This document shows positions 1-11,444 of a stretch of DNA of 64,000 nucleotides, in pieces (within the stretch, counting starts at the first letter, position 1; every line of letters starts with the position of its first letter). Both the position numbers and the translations under genes were made by a program. The notes beneath the pieces were generated by a model. That model did no database searches. It was not told the origin of the DNA and saw nothing but the letters and a program-made list of their open reading frames with translations. Source of the stretch: Oreohelix idahoensis (taxonomy: Eukaryota > Mollusca > Gastropoda > Stylommatophora > Oreohelicidae); the NCBI GenBank assembly GCA_024509875.1, contig JAMPIV010021247.1, forward strand, positions 62,001 to 126,000. The letters are read 5' to 3'.

Positions 1-471
1 TTTTAATTCAGGAGGGGTCACTATTTCCCTTCTACACTGCCTTTTGATTTCCATAACTCATTCAAGAAATCGTAATCGCTCGACCCAGTTTTACGGGAAT
101 GCAGTCGATGATGTCCTGGGAAAACCCGAAACTCCTAAAGTTTCCGTTTCGGTCACGTGACTGTTAGATGATTCAGTGTGTCTGTATGAACATACAGTTG
201 ACTTTTCGCAGCGTGTAACCATATACATTTGTGTCATTTAACATTTGTTCCCTTCGACAGAGTATCATAATTATTAAAAATGTTGACTGCTAGGAATTTG
301 CATATTAAATATTATTACAACTATTTTTAATAATAAAAGTTATAACGTAAACTTGTTGAAGTCCTATGCTCCACGGGGAACCAAGATTATTGATGAAGAT
401 AAAGTGTCGCTGATTAGTAAAGTTTCGTCACAAATTCTTCGACTTCGGCAAACACGAGCGTTGAAATAGAA
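1..471 (+). other. Upstream flank and probable 5' UTR of the host gene
   Basis: No coding sequence or repeat is recognised here. In the frame of the ATG at 472 the nearest upstream stop is TAA at 418-420, so the coding sequence cannot extend far to the left and the ATG at 472 is the first in-frame start after that stop. I see no convincing TATA box at a useful distance. The region is AT-rich and non-repetitive within this window. The promoter assignment is inference only. Confidence 0.35.
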
Positions 472-541
472 ATGGTGCTAACACATTTCGGAGATTTCTG
501 GTTATATGTCCTCTCACTGATAGCCTTGTACGCTAATTCTG
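472..541 (+). CDS. Host gene exon 1: signal peptide of a probable secreted protein
   Basis: An ATG at 472 opens 23 codons followed by one base (G at 541) and then an ideal splice donor GTAAGT at 542. The peptide starts MVLTHFGDFWLYVLSLIALY and then has Ala-Asn-Ser. It has a hydrophobic core (about residues 9-20) and small residues at the end, the form of a cleavable signal peptide. The exon ends in phase 1, common for signal-peptide exons of secreted and receptor proteins. The exon at 32939 starts in the matching phase, giving an Asp codon across the junction. The intron would be about 32.4 kb and is filled mainly with transposons. I do not recognise the family. The exon is too short to stand alone; the splice site, phase match and signal-peptide character together make it credible. 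Confidence 0.55.
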
Positions 542-1344
542 GTAAGTATTTATCGACCTTACTTAATTAAATGCCTGCATAATGTCGTTAAGTAATTTTT
601 ACAATATGTGTTCTTAATACTGTTGTTGTTCTTAATACTGTTGTTGTTGTTTGAGTATTCTTGGTATTTTAGTCACCGTCTTCGCTTTCATTTATCCGTT
701 ACAAGTAGATGAGGACTGCAGTAAGAGGAGGGTGGGGGTAAAACATAAAAATTATACGTCTAACGATGACACAAAGTTGAATAAACTTGCCTATGTTACG
801 ACCTCAAGGCATCTCGTCAGGAACAAATGAACGAAAACTGTTCATGGTCAAGATCTTGTTCACACATAGCAAACGACACCGGCCACGTTCATCTACGGGC
901 TGTAACATTGTTATTTATTTCTCATGAGTTTCACTTAGTTCTCCGTTTCTTTCCCTTCTGTTTTGGTTCTTTTGTTCCCGACAAAATGATAGATAGTGTT
1001 CTTTTTCTATTGTCTCAGTAACCCTTTTACCTGGTTTTCTTTACTCAACCATTGTTGGCATTTCTTATAGTGATACTAATGTAAAAAGAGACTGGGAAAT
1101 ACGGTTCATGTTATAAATATACCTACGTTGTGCACTAGAATTTAAATTCTAAAAACCTAATTTAGGACGTAATAATGTAAATATTCCTAAATTACAGCTT
1201 ACACAAGAGAAAATATGTAGTGTCTATTTTCTTGATTTACAAATTTGTCCCATTCATATTTAAATAATGAAGGAAACACGAGTCCTGTGGATAGTCAATA
1301 AATAAGTAAAGGTAATTAACAGGTACTAGTTGGACATAAAGGAT

Positions 1345-1442
1345 GGCTCTAGACAACAGAAAAGAAAATATAAGTGATAGACTTACCGGGAATAGAACCT
1401 AGTACCAACCAGACGGCGCCATCGCCTTGCTGTGAGATCATC
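1345..1442 (-). repeat. tRNA-derived SINE fragment
   Basis: On the minus strand a pol III B-box-like GGTTCTATTCC lies at 1389-1399, with an AGCAAGGCGATGG segment before it that resembles AGCTAGGCGGTG in the SINE at 46.1 kb. Both copies end in the same tail, seen on the plus strand as CTAGACAACAGAAAA. This copy is decayed and abuts the 3' end of LINE A, and the boundary between the two is not clear. Confidence 0.4.
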
Positions 1443-1443
1443 A

Positions 1444-2021
1444 TCAGTTGCCATCTCCACAACGGAGGTTGGCTGTAATGGATCTCCAACGTCTTCTGTC
1501 TCTTGTCTTGGTGGTACACTCTGATAGACTCTTTCCCGTCCATCTCTTGATGTTATCTTCCCACTTATAGCGCTGTCTTCCCCTTGCACGTTTACCTTCA
1601 ACTCTCCCTTCTGTTATGGTCTTCTGCAAGGTGTTATGCCTTTTTATGTGGCCAAAGTATTTTAGCTGCCGAACTTTGACCTCCCTCATTAGTTCTCTTT
1701 TCATACCTAGATTTTCTAGGACCTCCTTATTTGTTTTCATCTCTTTCCATGAGATACGCCCCATTCTTCTATATATCCACATTTCAAGAGCCTCAATTCT
1801 TTCTTCCAAATGCTTATTCATCGTCCATGTTTCTGCACCATATAGAAATGCAGAATATATATAACACTTTATGATTCTCAGTTTTAATTTATGAGATAAC
1901 TGTTTGGATGTCAGTATATGTTTCATGTTGTTGAATGTAGCTTTGGCCATTCCTATTCTCTTCTTGATTTCTGTTTCACATCTGCCATCTTCTGTTATTA
2001 TATGACCAAGATATACGTAGC
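1444..2021 (-). pseudogene. LINE A ORF, C-terminal region after the RT domain
   Basis: The reading frame is open from the solo LTR boundary to a TGA at 1444-1446. It encodes the post-RT thumb and C-terminal region of an RTE-like LINE: a Tyr-Leu-Gly-His segment, then FLYGAETWTMNKHLEERIEA, then a basic ARGRQRYKWEDNIKRW stretch. Both are typical of the C-terminal half of single-ORF APE-type LINEs. The same region recurs at 16857-17377 with scattered substitutions. The upstream half of the gene is at 4453-5106. Its role would be template RNA binding during target-primed reverse transcription, but it is detached here from the catalytic half and from any start codon. Confidence 0.8.
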
Positions 2022-4447
2022 TGTCGTGGAATATTCTAATCCACATATATAAATTATCAAGTAAATATAAAGCCTAATAAATACATATAATAAATAAAGG
2101 AAGAAGAATGGTAAAGAACAGTGCTGTCACAATGACTGTACTCGAAATCCCCTTGTTTTCTACTGCGTAAGTAAATTGTAACGTTTCACGTCGATATTAA
2201 AGGCTTTCTGCAACATACACGCGTTTCCCAAACACACAATAAAATGTGCTGCCTTTCTAAGAAAAACCTTGAAATATGCAAGTTGACCTACATTTTAAAT
2301 TCCATTCATGTCTTTTTCTACACTGCGTTACCAAAACGAACGAACAGATGGACAAAAGGATAAAGAGAGAGGGGAGGGCTGAAAATCAGGAACGCATGCA
2401 ACACGCGTCGCGCGATACACAAATGCTGCCATCACGCGTGTAAGTCTACATGCACTAATTTTTTTTCAGACGGACAGTGATCAAATACACTACCCTTTCC
2501 CAGAGTTAGGTTTATAAATCATAACAGACTCTTATTAGAAAAGATAACATTAGATGGGTTTACGGTTGAAAACATAACAGTACCCAGACAGCACATCTTC
2601 GAAACAGGAGGTAGAAAATACATATTTTGAACGCAGCCACGTAGCTCTTTCAAATTGGTATATTTGGGTTCCTTAGGGCTTGCTGACAAATAATATGTAA
2701 AACGTTACGCAAATAGTCCAGGAATTAATAAATTATACCCAAAATAAAATAGTGAGGATGCCGGACAGCATGGAATCATTTCTGCTCATAAAATTTTTTT
2801 TATAACGTGTTTGAAAAAACCTTACGTTACATAAATAGCCTACCATGTAAACTCCCAATTGATTGGAGCGCAACAAATGAAAGCCTAACCACGATTGGTC
2901 GGGCTATAAATACTATCTTTCGTTGTTAGGGGAGACGGGAAAAGGTAACATTTTTTCAAACACTTGTCGAAACGTGGCTCATTGGCCAGTCTCACTGATA
3001 TACACACTTGGGAGCGTTAGTTCGAAACCACTTGTTTAAATAAGCTTGATAAAGCATCAGTGCGTTGAAGCCAGCTCACAATTTTGCTAAAATAAAAGCC
3101 TGGAACATAAGCAGATGGAAATTTGTGCCAGTAATTGTGCCAGAATTCATTGCTAATCAACGTATCTGTGTTTATTTTCATGAAATTGTGGTAAGCTTGA
3201 ACCATTCAGTATCTTTTAATGAAAATTGAATGTAAATTGTTAATTTATGCCTGTATATATATGTGTAGTTCAGTGGCAAACAAGAGATAAAGCCTATAAT
3301 GCTCCAGCCTGAACAGAGGGTGTCGGAGGGAAGTAAAACGGCATGGAATGGCCAAATAGTACACTGACACCTAGATGATTGACTAGAAAGAAATAATGCT
3401 GGAATTGCAGAGGCGTAGTAACCATTAAGGAGGTTAATGCTGGTATAAAGTACTTCAGAATGAAGCTGATAGTTGGCCTAACGCTCTGAACTCAATGTTT
3501 GTGCTGTATTGTGATCAGTGTAAAAGAGAGTATAAGTTAGTTATGAAGTAGAAGGTACATCCTTCTTGATTTCAGGGACAGTGGTCTTGATGGTACTGAG
3601 CAGCACCTGGTCAGAGCTTTGCTGAATCCAGTGTCGGACAGCATACTCCTTGGTCCTTTTAGCTATCAGTGAGGTGTCTCCAGAGCCCAGAGGAGAATTC
3701 GAGCAGAGGAGTCCTTTCCTGCCGCCATCACGCCAGATAAGCTAACTTGGCCAGCTGAGCTCAACATTATGTCCCCTCATCTTGAAATGACTTTATAAAA
3801 ATAACATTCAGAGGGGAATTTAATTGTCTTAATATCAGGAACTGAGAACATCTCCAATACTAGTCCCAAAAGACAAACTATTGAAGTCATGATGACAAAT
3901 ACCAACAGAGCTTGAACAAAACAAAACCAGTATTACCTCATTTTACTACTACACAACTGACACACATAGAATATTTGTAATAATATATGTCACTACAATA
4001 TTCATATTAAATACATTCTGTACATAACTTGTAATTTAAATTGATTGTGATTCCTGGTTCCCTTGTAGTTGAATCAGGACACATATTCATTCATGCCAGT
4101 AATGAATACATATTGTTATTTGAAAAAGTTACGAGTGACTTCTTTAAGATATTCTCATAGAGTGTTATATGTATGTGAGTGTCACAGTGTTGTTAAGAGT
4201 AGTGGATTAAATTAAATTGTTTATCTGTCTGTTGTTGTGACTTACACTTCATCATACACATACCCTAGACACATAACGTAGTCATCACACTATTCCAGAA
4301 TAATTCTGACTGAGATATATAGATATGTGGTAGCAAGTAAGGTTATATATAATACACTACTCTTATTAGATATATATACCTTCACAGCTGATCTCAGTCA
4401 GTACACTAAGTCCCCTATAAATATTTATAACATCCCACTTCACCACA
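2022..4447. mobile_element. Solo LTR (2426 bp) inserted in LINE A
   Basis: The interval begins TGTCGTGG and ends CACCACA, has the TG...CA termini of an LTR, and is flanked on both sides by the 5-bp direct repeat GTAGC (2017-2021 and 4448-4452). Removing it restores the LINE A frame exactly. No gag or pol sequence is inside, so it is best read as a solo LTR left by recombination between the two LTRs of a full element. The TGTCG/CGACA-type terminus resembles the E1 LTR (TGTCGTAG...GTGACA), which suggests a related family, probably in minus orientation. TATA-like AT stretches lie near both ends. Confidence 0.75.
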
Positions 4448-4452
4448 GTAGC

Positions 4453-5106
4453 TCTTGACTTGTTCCAGGATTTTCCCATTTACGCTTATCTTTAATGTGG
4501 GTTTATCATCTGTTTTGCTAATTATCATAGTTTTAGTTTTCTCAATATTAATGTCGAGTCCATATTCATGACTTATACTGTTCACTTGCTTCACTAGTTC
4601 TTGTAACTCCTGTTCGCTTTCAGCTAACAACACGGTATCATCTGCATATCTAAGGTTGTTTATTGATCTTCCACTGATGTTCAGTCCTGGTATTTCCTGT
4701 ATCTGTTTGAAAATTTTTTCAGTGTATAAATTAAATAGGCAGGGGGACAGCACACAACCTTGTCTGACACCTCTTTTTATGTCTATGTATGGTGAATAAT
4801 TCCTTCCCGATCTTACTGTGGCAGTTTGCTCCCAATAAAGGTTACTGAGTATTCTTATATCTTTTCCATCAATACCTATGTCTTTGAGGCATTCAATTAT
4901 TTTCTCATGATGGATTCTGTCAAAAGCCTTCTTATAGTCAATGAAGCACATATACATACTTTTTTGGACCTCTGTATATTTTTCTGCTAATCTTCTTAGG
5001 CAAAATATTGCCTCTCTTGTTCCACTGTTCCGTCTAAAACCAAACTGTTCTTCTTGGATTTCGCTGTCTACTTTACTTTTTATTCTTTCCTGTATGATTT
5101 TGAGCA
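4453..5106 (-). pseudogene. LINE A ORF, reverse transcriptase domain
   Basis: The minus frame encodes a LINE reverse transcriptase: QEEQFGFRRNSGTREAIF, CFIDYKKAFDRI (motif A with catalytic Asp), GVRQGCVLSP (motif B), then NLRYADDTVLLAESEQE (motif C, the YADD catalytic pair) and a Lys-Thr-Lys motif D region. The domain copies LINE RNA into the target site. It continues in frame into 1444-2021 on the other side of the solo LTR. The 5' part (endonuclease and linker) is missing through truncation near 5106. All catalytic residues I can see are kept, so the copy is fairly young despite its truncation. Confidence 0.85.
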
Positions 5107-5110
5107 GTGA

Positions 5111-5470
5111 GAGTACATCGTGAATGGATGCTGAGACAATTTTGCACCCCCAAAACAGTGCATTATTGGCTGAGGTCATTCTCATGACACTGACACAACT
5201 ATGGTACAGGACCCGTGGACAACCCAGACAGTTTTTAAAGGATCATGTGTCCCATTTCGCCAAAATCAGTATTGATATGTCGGTTGATTTACTCGTCCAA
5301 ATTGATAATGATGCTGAGATAGTGCAATAAAAGGTTTATTTAAAATGAAATTCTGTTGAGCATGTATGTGTTTGTATTTCTCTTATATTGTACATGCAGC
5401 AGAAAGGGCAAACTATAATTCAGACCCATCGATTGTTTTTACTACTTACTCATGTACATAGAAGCTAGAC
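5111..5470. other. No recognised feature
   Basis: AT-rich sequence between LINE fragments. No coding similarity, terminal repeats or target duplication could be seen. Confidence 0.3.
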
Positions 5471-5477
5471 TATTACA

Positions 5478-5952
5478 TCAAGAATTATCTAAAATAGATG
5501 TTTCTAGTAGAGCCCCATATATGCCAGCACCCCCATTTTCAACTGCATTTTTTGCTGAACCATCAGTATATGCATGTGTCCAAATCGTTGCTGGGAATAT
5601 TTGGTCAATATACTTGGTTGCTATACACTTTCTTTGTGTTTCTGTCTGTGTTCCCTTACTTTCAATGCCTGGAATATCAGGTTTTAGCTCAGGAAAGCCA
5701 ATTATTTTCCACAGTGAGATAGTTGTGCTTGTTGGTATTTTCGTTGCAACTGAGTTTGCTAGCATGGCATTTTTTGCTAATTTTTTCTTTTCCTTGGGCC
5801 ACAAAGTTAGTTCGCTTGAGCCTGCCTCTTTCTAGCCTATTCATTCTCTGGAACATGGGGTATCCTTCGAGTCTCTTACATTTCTCAGCTTGTTGTAAGA
5901 CTCTGCTGTCACGTATGTCCTCCATTGATTGTAGCCCTGAAATGTTTTCCAC
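5478..5952 (-). pseudogene. RNase H fragment of a non-LTR retrotransposon
   Basis: The minus frames carry a segment with THAYTDGSAKNAVENGGAG, the first catalytic Asp motif (YTDGS) of the retroelement RNase H domain, preceded by a charged region (MFQRMNRLERGRLKR and onward in the overlapping frame to 5952). This is the RT to RNase H linker and RNase H start of an I/Jockey-group LINE. The two pieces sit in different frames, so at least one frameshift separates them. Only the N-terminal third of RNase H is present. The sequence differs from the RNase H of LINE C at 8.3-9.1 kb, so it is a second RNase-H LINE family. Confidence 0.6.
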
Positions 5953-6098
5953 ATGGTTGATTTTTGTGGACTTTAGGGCTCCTATTACCTTACAATTTCC
6001 TTGTGATCTGGCAAATAATTAACAACTTGCGTTATTGAATATTGGCCTATTCATTTATTGAATAAAAAAGGTGTTTATGGCATTGCGATATTACATAT

Positions 6099-6169
6099 AA
6101 GCTGATGGTCCGCAACTTAAATGTAGTTGGACAAGTGGTCCATAGCTGCAAAAAGGTTGGAAACCACTG
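6099..6169. mobile_element. hAT-type transposon end
   Basis: Read on the minus strand from 6169, the sequence starts CAGTGGTTTCCAACCTTTTT and continues with GGACCAC. This closely matches the terminal inverted repeat style of hAT elements (CAGTGGTTCYCAACC). Only one end is identified; the partner end and the 8-bp duplication were not found, so this is a terminal fragment or a decayed copy. Confidence 0.5.
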
Positions 6170-6214
6170 CCTAAGATGAACAAATTGTTCGCCCATATGG
6201 CTTTCCAGCAGAGG

Positions 6215-7030
6215 TAAAAAAAAGCAGATATTGACACCTCTACAGAGATGTTATACAAACTACTTGGTAAAGTCTGGGAGAGAGAAGAAATATCAGTAGA
6301 ATGGAAAGAAAGATATCTAGTCAAATGCCATAAGAAGGGAGATTTACAGGAGTTCCCAAATTCAAAGAAATAATGTTACTAACAGTGTCAGATAATATTA
6401 AACAGGATCATTCTTGAGAGATTAAAAAAGTCCATAAATATAAAACTTAGAAACGAGCAAGCAGGTTTTCTGCAAAACAGATTCTATACACACCAGAAAG
6501 CCACGTTGCGAATAATAGCTGAACACATGTTAGAATGGAACTCACCTCTTTGCACCGGATTTGAGGACTATGAAAAGGCATTTGACAGTGTAGACAGAGA
6601 ATCACTTTGAATAAGAATGAAGCATTAGAGAGTTCACTGAAGATCATTAACTTAATAAAGAAAACGTCTGAAGACGCAGCATATAGATTTCTTAATTAAG
6701 GACAACTTACAAAACCATTTGAGATACGAACTGAGGTGCGAGAGAAGTGCATGTTGTCACCACTTCTCTCCTCACCGGTTATTGATTGGATAATGAAAAC
6801 ATCGACATCAGCCAACAAAAATGAAATCCAGTGGACTATGTCTAAACAGCTAGGGGCTAGACGATCTTGATTGTCGACTACCTGGCTTTTCTGTCACATA
6901 ACGGCAATCAGATGCACGACAACATGAAAATACTTGATGAGAGGTCACAGCAAGTAGGTCTGAAAATATATAAAGAAGGGGAAACAATTAAGAAGAGTAA
7001 ATATAAAACAAAGTAACAAAATTGAATTTC
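6215..7030 (+). pseudogene. LINE family D reverse transcriptase remnant
   Basis: The plus strand holds a decayed LINE reverse transcriptase in shifting frames. A KVWEREEISVEWKERYLV segment (6220-6340) is the pre-finger region. NEQAGFLQNRF and FEDYEKAFDSVDRESL (6450-6605) are motifs 2 and A. REKCMLSPLL and VIDWIMKTSTS (6730-6800) are motif B and the following helix. Many stop codons and frameshifts break it, and the motif C aspartates cannot be read in a clean frame. The WIMKT and IQWT pattern is that of a widespread invertebrate RTE-like family distinct from A and B here. It is the only LINE coding remnant on the plus strand in this part of the window. Confidence 0.65.
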
Positions 7031-7084
7031 AAGAAATTTCCACCATTACAAGATCTAGAATCATATATATATAATCATCATGTA

Positions 7085-7222
7085 GCATGTCCTTTGCAGA
7101 ACGTCGCTCTTATCACAGCCCGCGTGAAAGACTCTCTAGCCAGCCCTCCTGCTGCCTCCTCCATTGTCATGTTCAAGGTGTCTTCAATGTCCTGTGTCCA
7201 CCGTCGACTTGGTCGGCCCCTG
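7085..7222 (-). pseudogene. C-terminal tail of a LINE ORF
   Basis: The minus frame reads a GRPSRRWTQDIEDTLNMTME segment followed by RESFTRAVIRATF and a stop near 7085. A basic GRPxRRW motif followed by an (R)ESFxRAVIRAT tail is typical of the extreme C terminus of RTE-like LINE proteins. The fragment is only about 45 codons, and its upstream side runs straight into a (TA)n/(CA)n microsatellite. It could be the 3' end of a copy broken by the microsatellite. Confidence 0.5.
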
Positions 7223-7224
7223 CC

Positions 7225-7263
<39 letters not shown>

Positions 7264-7265
7264 GT
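7223..7265. repeat. (TA)n(CA)n microsatellite
   Basis: About 24 bases of TA dinucleotides pass directly into a CA run. The short ORFs that cross it on both strands are low-complexity artefacts. Confidence 0.95.
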
Positions 7266-7589
7266 ATATATCTTGGCTGCAATATAGTGAAATAGGAGAG
7301 ACACACACACATAGCACAATGCAAAAGGAACTTTTATTGCATTGGCAAATATATGGAAATAAGAAGAAATTAAGTCCAACACAAAAATAAGAATCCTTAA
7401 ATTAAATATCAAATCATTCCTATTGTGTGGCTTTGAATTATGATGAACAGCAAACGCTTTCATAAATGGCTAAATGCAGTCCCATAGCAAATACCCCTGT
7501 ATGGGAGTGCAGTGTTAAAGACATCATGCTAGTTCCAGCTTCTCATCCCACCTCTCTTCCTCGCTGTCTTTGCCTTCCCTAACTCAAGT
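7266..7589. other. No recognised feature
   Basis: AT-rich sequence with no coding similarity or repeat structure that I can see. Confidence 0.3.
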
Positions 7590-7730
7590 GCAGAATAAGA
7601 TACCCATTTACAACTGGGTAGACTGGAAAATGACGCCCCCGTGTTTCGAACCTGGTACCTTTGCCGCGAGATGCCAGCGCTCTAACCACTCTGTCAATCG
7701 GACGCTCCGTGAATGGGTGCTTGCGCAGAA
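7590..7730 (-). repeat. tRNA-derived SINE
   Basis: On the minus strand an A-box region GACAGAGTGGTTAGAGCGC (within 7673-7695) is followed about 35 bases later by a B-box GGTTCGAAAC (7642-7651). This is the internal promoter spacing of a tRNA. The flanking stems are imperfect and no anticodon arm is convincing, so it is a SINE head rather than a functional tRNA. The downstream body contains CCAGT and GGGTA motifs at 7600-7625. Confidence 0.6.
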
Positions 7731-8015
7731 TATAAGGATTGAAAAGTTACAAGGTCACCAATGTGGAACTGCTGACAGGAACCAGACAAGTGCCAGTGGA
7801 ATAAGAGATGAGAAGAACACGCTGGAAGTAGATATGACACTTATTGAGGAAACCTGTTGATAGCATCACAAGGCAGTCCTTATTCAGGAATCCCCAGGGT
7901 AAGAGAAGCAGACGCAGGCCGAAAAACACGCGGAGAAGGAAACTGTAGACAGAAATGCAAATGACTAAGAAGACATTGAAAGATCTTGAAGTGATGGCAC
8001 GTATCATTAGGGCTT

Positions 8016-8069
8016 TGCCTGTGTGTGTGTGTGTGCGCGTGTGTGCGCGTGTGTGTGTGTGTGTGTGTC
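8016..8069. repeat. (GT)n microsatellite with CG interruptions
   Basis: A GT dinucleotide tract with GTGCGC interruptions. Short ORFs over it are artefacts. Confidence 0.95.
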
Positions 8070-8279
8070 GACGGTTTCTGCTCCTTGGGAAGCTGAAAGT
8101 TAATCATTGAATGTTATTGTTATTGCTAATCAGAATCGACCTCACTGCACTCTGGGCAAACCCATAGGTGCTCAGTCTCCCTCAGCAAATGTCAAAGAGT
8201 ATGAATGCTAATTGTAATTGTAGCTCGCTGGTTGTACATATGATGGATGCATCCTCTCTCACGTGCATTTCTGCTAGTC

Positions 8280-9150
8280 CCACGTTTGATGCCAAACTCC
8301 AACAGTCTCACCCTTGTTGATTCATCCATTCATTCCAGTGTCATTATCTAGCAGGCGATCATTAATTGCACTTAGTATCTCTCCCTTATCTATATCCAGT
8401 GTCCCCACAATGGGTGCTCTCGAGACCAATCTGTCAGCTCTCTCATTGCCACGTACCCCTGCATGACCATGACAGTAGATCCACACCAGTTCTTGAAGAC
8501 TTGAGTTGATGTTTTCCATTCATGTCGCAGCCATCCGTTCTGAACTTTCCGAAGCATGGCTTTAGAGTCCGACAATATACCTGCCCTGGTTGATCGCGTT
8601 TCAGACAACCACCTCAATTCTACCTCCATTTTCATGTTGAAGGTTATTGTCATGTAGGTCCCACTCTGTTCAGCAACAACTATACCCCTTATTCTCGTAG
8701 AGAAGCCCCATCATGATTTTTCACCACGCACTACAGTACCATCAGTGTACACATTGGTGTCATCATCTCCAGCATGATCACTTACTAGCTGATTAATTTC
8801 CAACTCTGCTATTCCATTGCCCCATGATCTGCACTCTCTACCAGGGCTAACGATGACCTGCTGGTAGTTTATCCAGTTCTCCCCTGACTTACTCCACTCT
8901 TCCGCGTTGGATATATTTTCAACCCTGGTCACCTGACCAATCGTAGCATCTGCCATCCATGACATCCCCCTCTTGATTGTTGCTCCTTTGATGTCAGCTA
9001 CTTTCTCATGCAGGGGGTGTCTTTTGTCGGTGGTTACCCGCATATAGGCTTTTGCCTGGGCCATCGCATATCTTGATCTAATCGACATCAATCGCAGCAT
9101 GTATCTCATTGTTGTAGTGGTTTTTGATGGTACTGTATTGATGTTGTGTT
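8280..9150 (-). pseudogene. LINE C, RNase H and C-terminal part
   Basis: Minus-strand pieces encode an RNase H domain in order from high to low coordinate. First comes the RT/RNase H linker (RYAMAQAKAYMRV, about 9050) ending in TNVYTDGTVV (catalytic Asp, about 8750). Then GILSDSKAMLRKVQNGWL (about 8560), then VWIYCHGHAGVRGNERADRL (the His-Gly-x-x-Gly / Asp region, about 8440). RNase H would remove the RNA strand during replication of an I/Nimb/Jockey-group LINE. At least two frameshifts separate the pieces. Its RT half lies at 11.4-13.3 kb, beyond an insertion. Confidence 0.75.
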
Positions 9151-11440
9151 TCCTAGTGTGATGTATGAGGTCAGTTGTGAAGGCTCCTGAGATAAATGTA
9201 GATGGGAATTACAGAAGACCCTTCTTGCTACCACTTACGACCTCAAACATATCTTTTTTTTATTACTATTATGAATGTAGCTACGTTAAAAAAAAGTCTA
9301 GGGTACTGAAATGTAAGGTGTTGTAGTATAAGGTACAAACACACACAGATAATTACTAAGTGTAATAATATTAATAAAAGTCTATAACACACTGAACTAA
9401 CTCAGGCTATTTTAGTTTTAGATATTAAAATTTTCTTTAAATTTATTTGTCCTGAACCAATGTTTTATTTTGGTCAGGACATATGAAATGTCATGAAGTT
9501 ATAAATGGAATGCATAAATATATGGCATAATAAATGGAATGTGTGTTACATAAGTATTCTATAAGACTGGTTAATATTAATTATGTGTCTAAAGTCTCTG
9601 GGAAAACTATTACTTAATATGCTGTTGGGGTGGTGTCATCACACCCACTCTGCGACTAGAACTAGCTTTGTCCATTGTCTTATGAACGTTAGAAAAAGTT
9701 CTATTTCCCAAAATTTCAGTTTAATTGTGTGGGGAAATATTTATAATTCTTTAGAAGTATGGTGAATCCTCAGCAGGCCACTGAGTACTCATCTTGTCTG
9801 CACAGAAGTGATGTTGAATTCAGGTGGCCCACTCCTCTCGGTAGCTAGAATACACTGCTAGACTGCCCCGACACACTGTTTGGCTGCACACACATCTGCT
9901 TGTGCAATCCGGATTACTTATGTAGCACTACCTTAGTGCCACAACAGAAACTCACAATTTCTGAAACAAAATTTGGGCGATGTGTCAGTGCTCTAGTTAC
10001 TGCACCACTTTTACACACAGCACAACACATCAACATTACACAGAGTGGGTCAGATCTCTTTGACCACACAGCACATCTTACCAAGTTGTTTTCATGTAGT
10101 ACTAGTTCCCCAAGACTGCATTGCATCTGAGATATGTTAAATAGTTTCCTCTTTCCTTCAATAAGATAGGTGATATGTTCCCACTGATCTCAATAATGGA
10201 TCCGCCGTCCATAGTCTTAGTTAGGCGTCCATGTATTTTTTGTTTGTCTCTAGACCCTGAACTTGGGCTGGGGATCTAGAGTGAGCTCTTACTTGTCGTA
10301 AGAAACATGATTATGATATGGCAGTATCAATCACTCGAAATATTAAAATATACAAAATAAATGTTTTCATTCTTACCAGAATTCAGAACACAGTTATTTT
10401 CTAGCAAAACTCAGCTGAGCTGCTGGCTATAGTATGGCGTCCCTCTAAATATATTGAATATCTTCTAGGAACAACACCACTGGAATAATAAACTGTGTCT
10501 GCTGAACAGACTTATGTAAAATGGCAAAAATGCGCGTCTGTGTGCCGATAATATGATTATCTTTGGCCAATCACAGACTTCCCCCCTTAACTTTCAAATC
10601 TACAACCAAAAGTCAATTTCAGTCATACCTCAGTCAAGTGTGCATTTTTGTCTGTTGGTCCGTCTGTCTCTACTTGTTTTTTCATAACAACACCGCTTGG
10701 TTCTTCATGCAATACCCTACACAAATCTGCCACCTAAGTTATTTTTAGCCACAATTTCCACCTTTCCCCCTCTCTTTCATTTCAACTAGATTATTGCATT
10801 TCCTGACTTCAAGGACGCCAAATAGAGACTTTAGTGAAGTATGCACAACAATACTGTCGCTAGTCTGATATGAACAATACAGTCTTTCGTCAATATCTTC
10901 CTTATTATCTATCCGTCTGTATAATTTAAAGTATATTATTTGTCAGCTCAAGATGGGCTATCAATCTAGCTAGGTTTTATATTCATAACTCTATTATTAA
11001 GAAAAAACATATTTTTTCTCAAAGTTAGTTTTCGAAATTTGTTTGCGATTCTTTTGCCCAAGGCGTTTGCCGCTGAATTCAAATAAAACGACCAAGTATC
11101 GTAAAAGCGTCCAAGAAATGACTGTTGCAAATAAGAGCTAAGGTCTTTTTTGTCCATTTCCTTACATTGTGTCAACTAGTGACGTGAATTTTTCCTTTTA
11201 AACTACCAATTGCGTCTTTTAGCCTTGCCCGATTCAAACACGTGTTCAGTCATATTTTTCCTTTGTAATTTTTACCTCCGTTTCTCTCCCGTCGAAAAGG
11301 GTACCGTTTCGTCTGCACGTCTAACAAGTTAGTTTCCATGGCGGTTAGCAAACGCAGGCATAGGCGACCATGTCTCCTAGTATCTTACGCATTATTTTTA
11401 TCCCTACATTTTATCTTCATAATTGGAGATATTTTAACGT
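9151..11440. other. Unidentified 2.3-kb interval splitting LINE C
   Basis: The LINE C sequence stops near 11.44 kb and resumes near 9.15 kb in the expected order, so this stretch looks like an insertion. TGTAG near 9198 and CTACA near 11,398 could be LTR-like termini, but the adjacent bases do not form a clean target duplication. No coding potential is recognised. A weak tRNA-like A box occurs around 9985-10005 on the minus strand without a good B box. Nature unresolved. Confidence 0.4.
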
Positions 11441-11444
11441 TGTA

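Larger units (their letters stand above)
1443..5110 (-). mobile_element. LINE family A copy 1 (RTE-like), 5'-truncated and split by a solo LTR
   Basis: Two minus-strand coding pieces, 4453-5106 (reverse transcriptase) and 1444-2021 (C-terminal part), belong to one LINE. Removing the 2022-4447 insert plus one copy of the GTAGC duplication joins them in frame without loss (Lys-Ser-Tyr / Val-Tyr-Leu-Gly). The 5' side is truncated at about 5.10 kb, where similarity to the copy at 26.5-28.8 kb stops. The endonuclease is absent, so the copy cannot move on its own. I found no clear target duplication for the LINE itself. Confidence 0.8.

Noticed and set aside
3017..3205. 62-codon minus ORF starting MVQAYHNFMKI
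   Set aside because: Lies inside the solo LTR, has no recognised motif, and is short enough to occur by chance.
7673..7695. Possible functional tRNA gene
   Set aside because: A and B boxes are present, but the acceptor and anticodon stems do not pair well; better explained as a SINE head.
9985..10005. Second tRNA-like A box (minus strand)
   Set aside because: No convincing B box follows at the expected distance.
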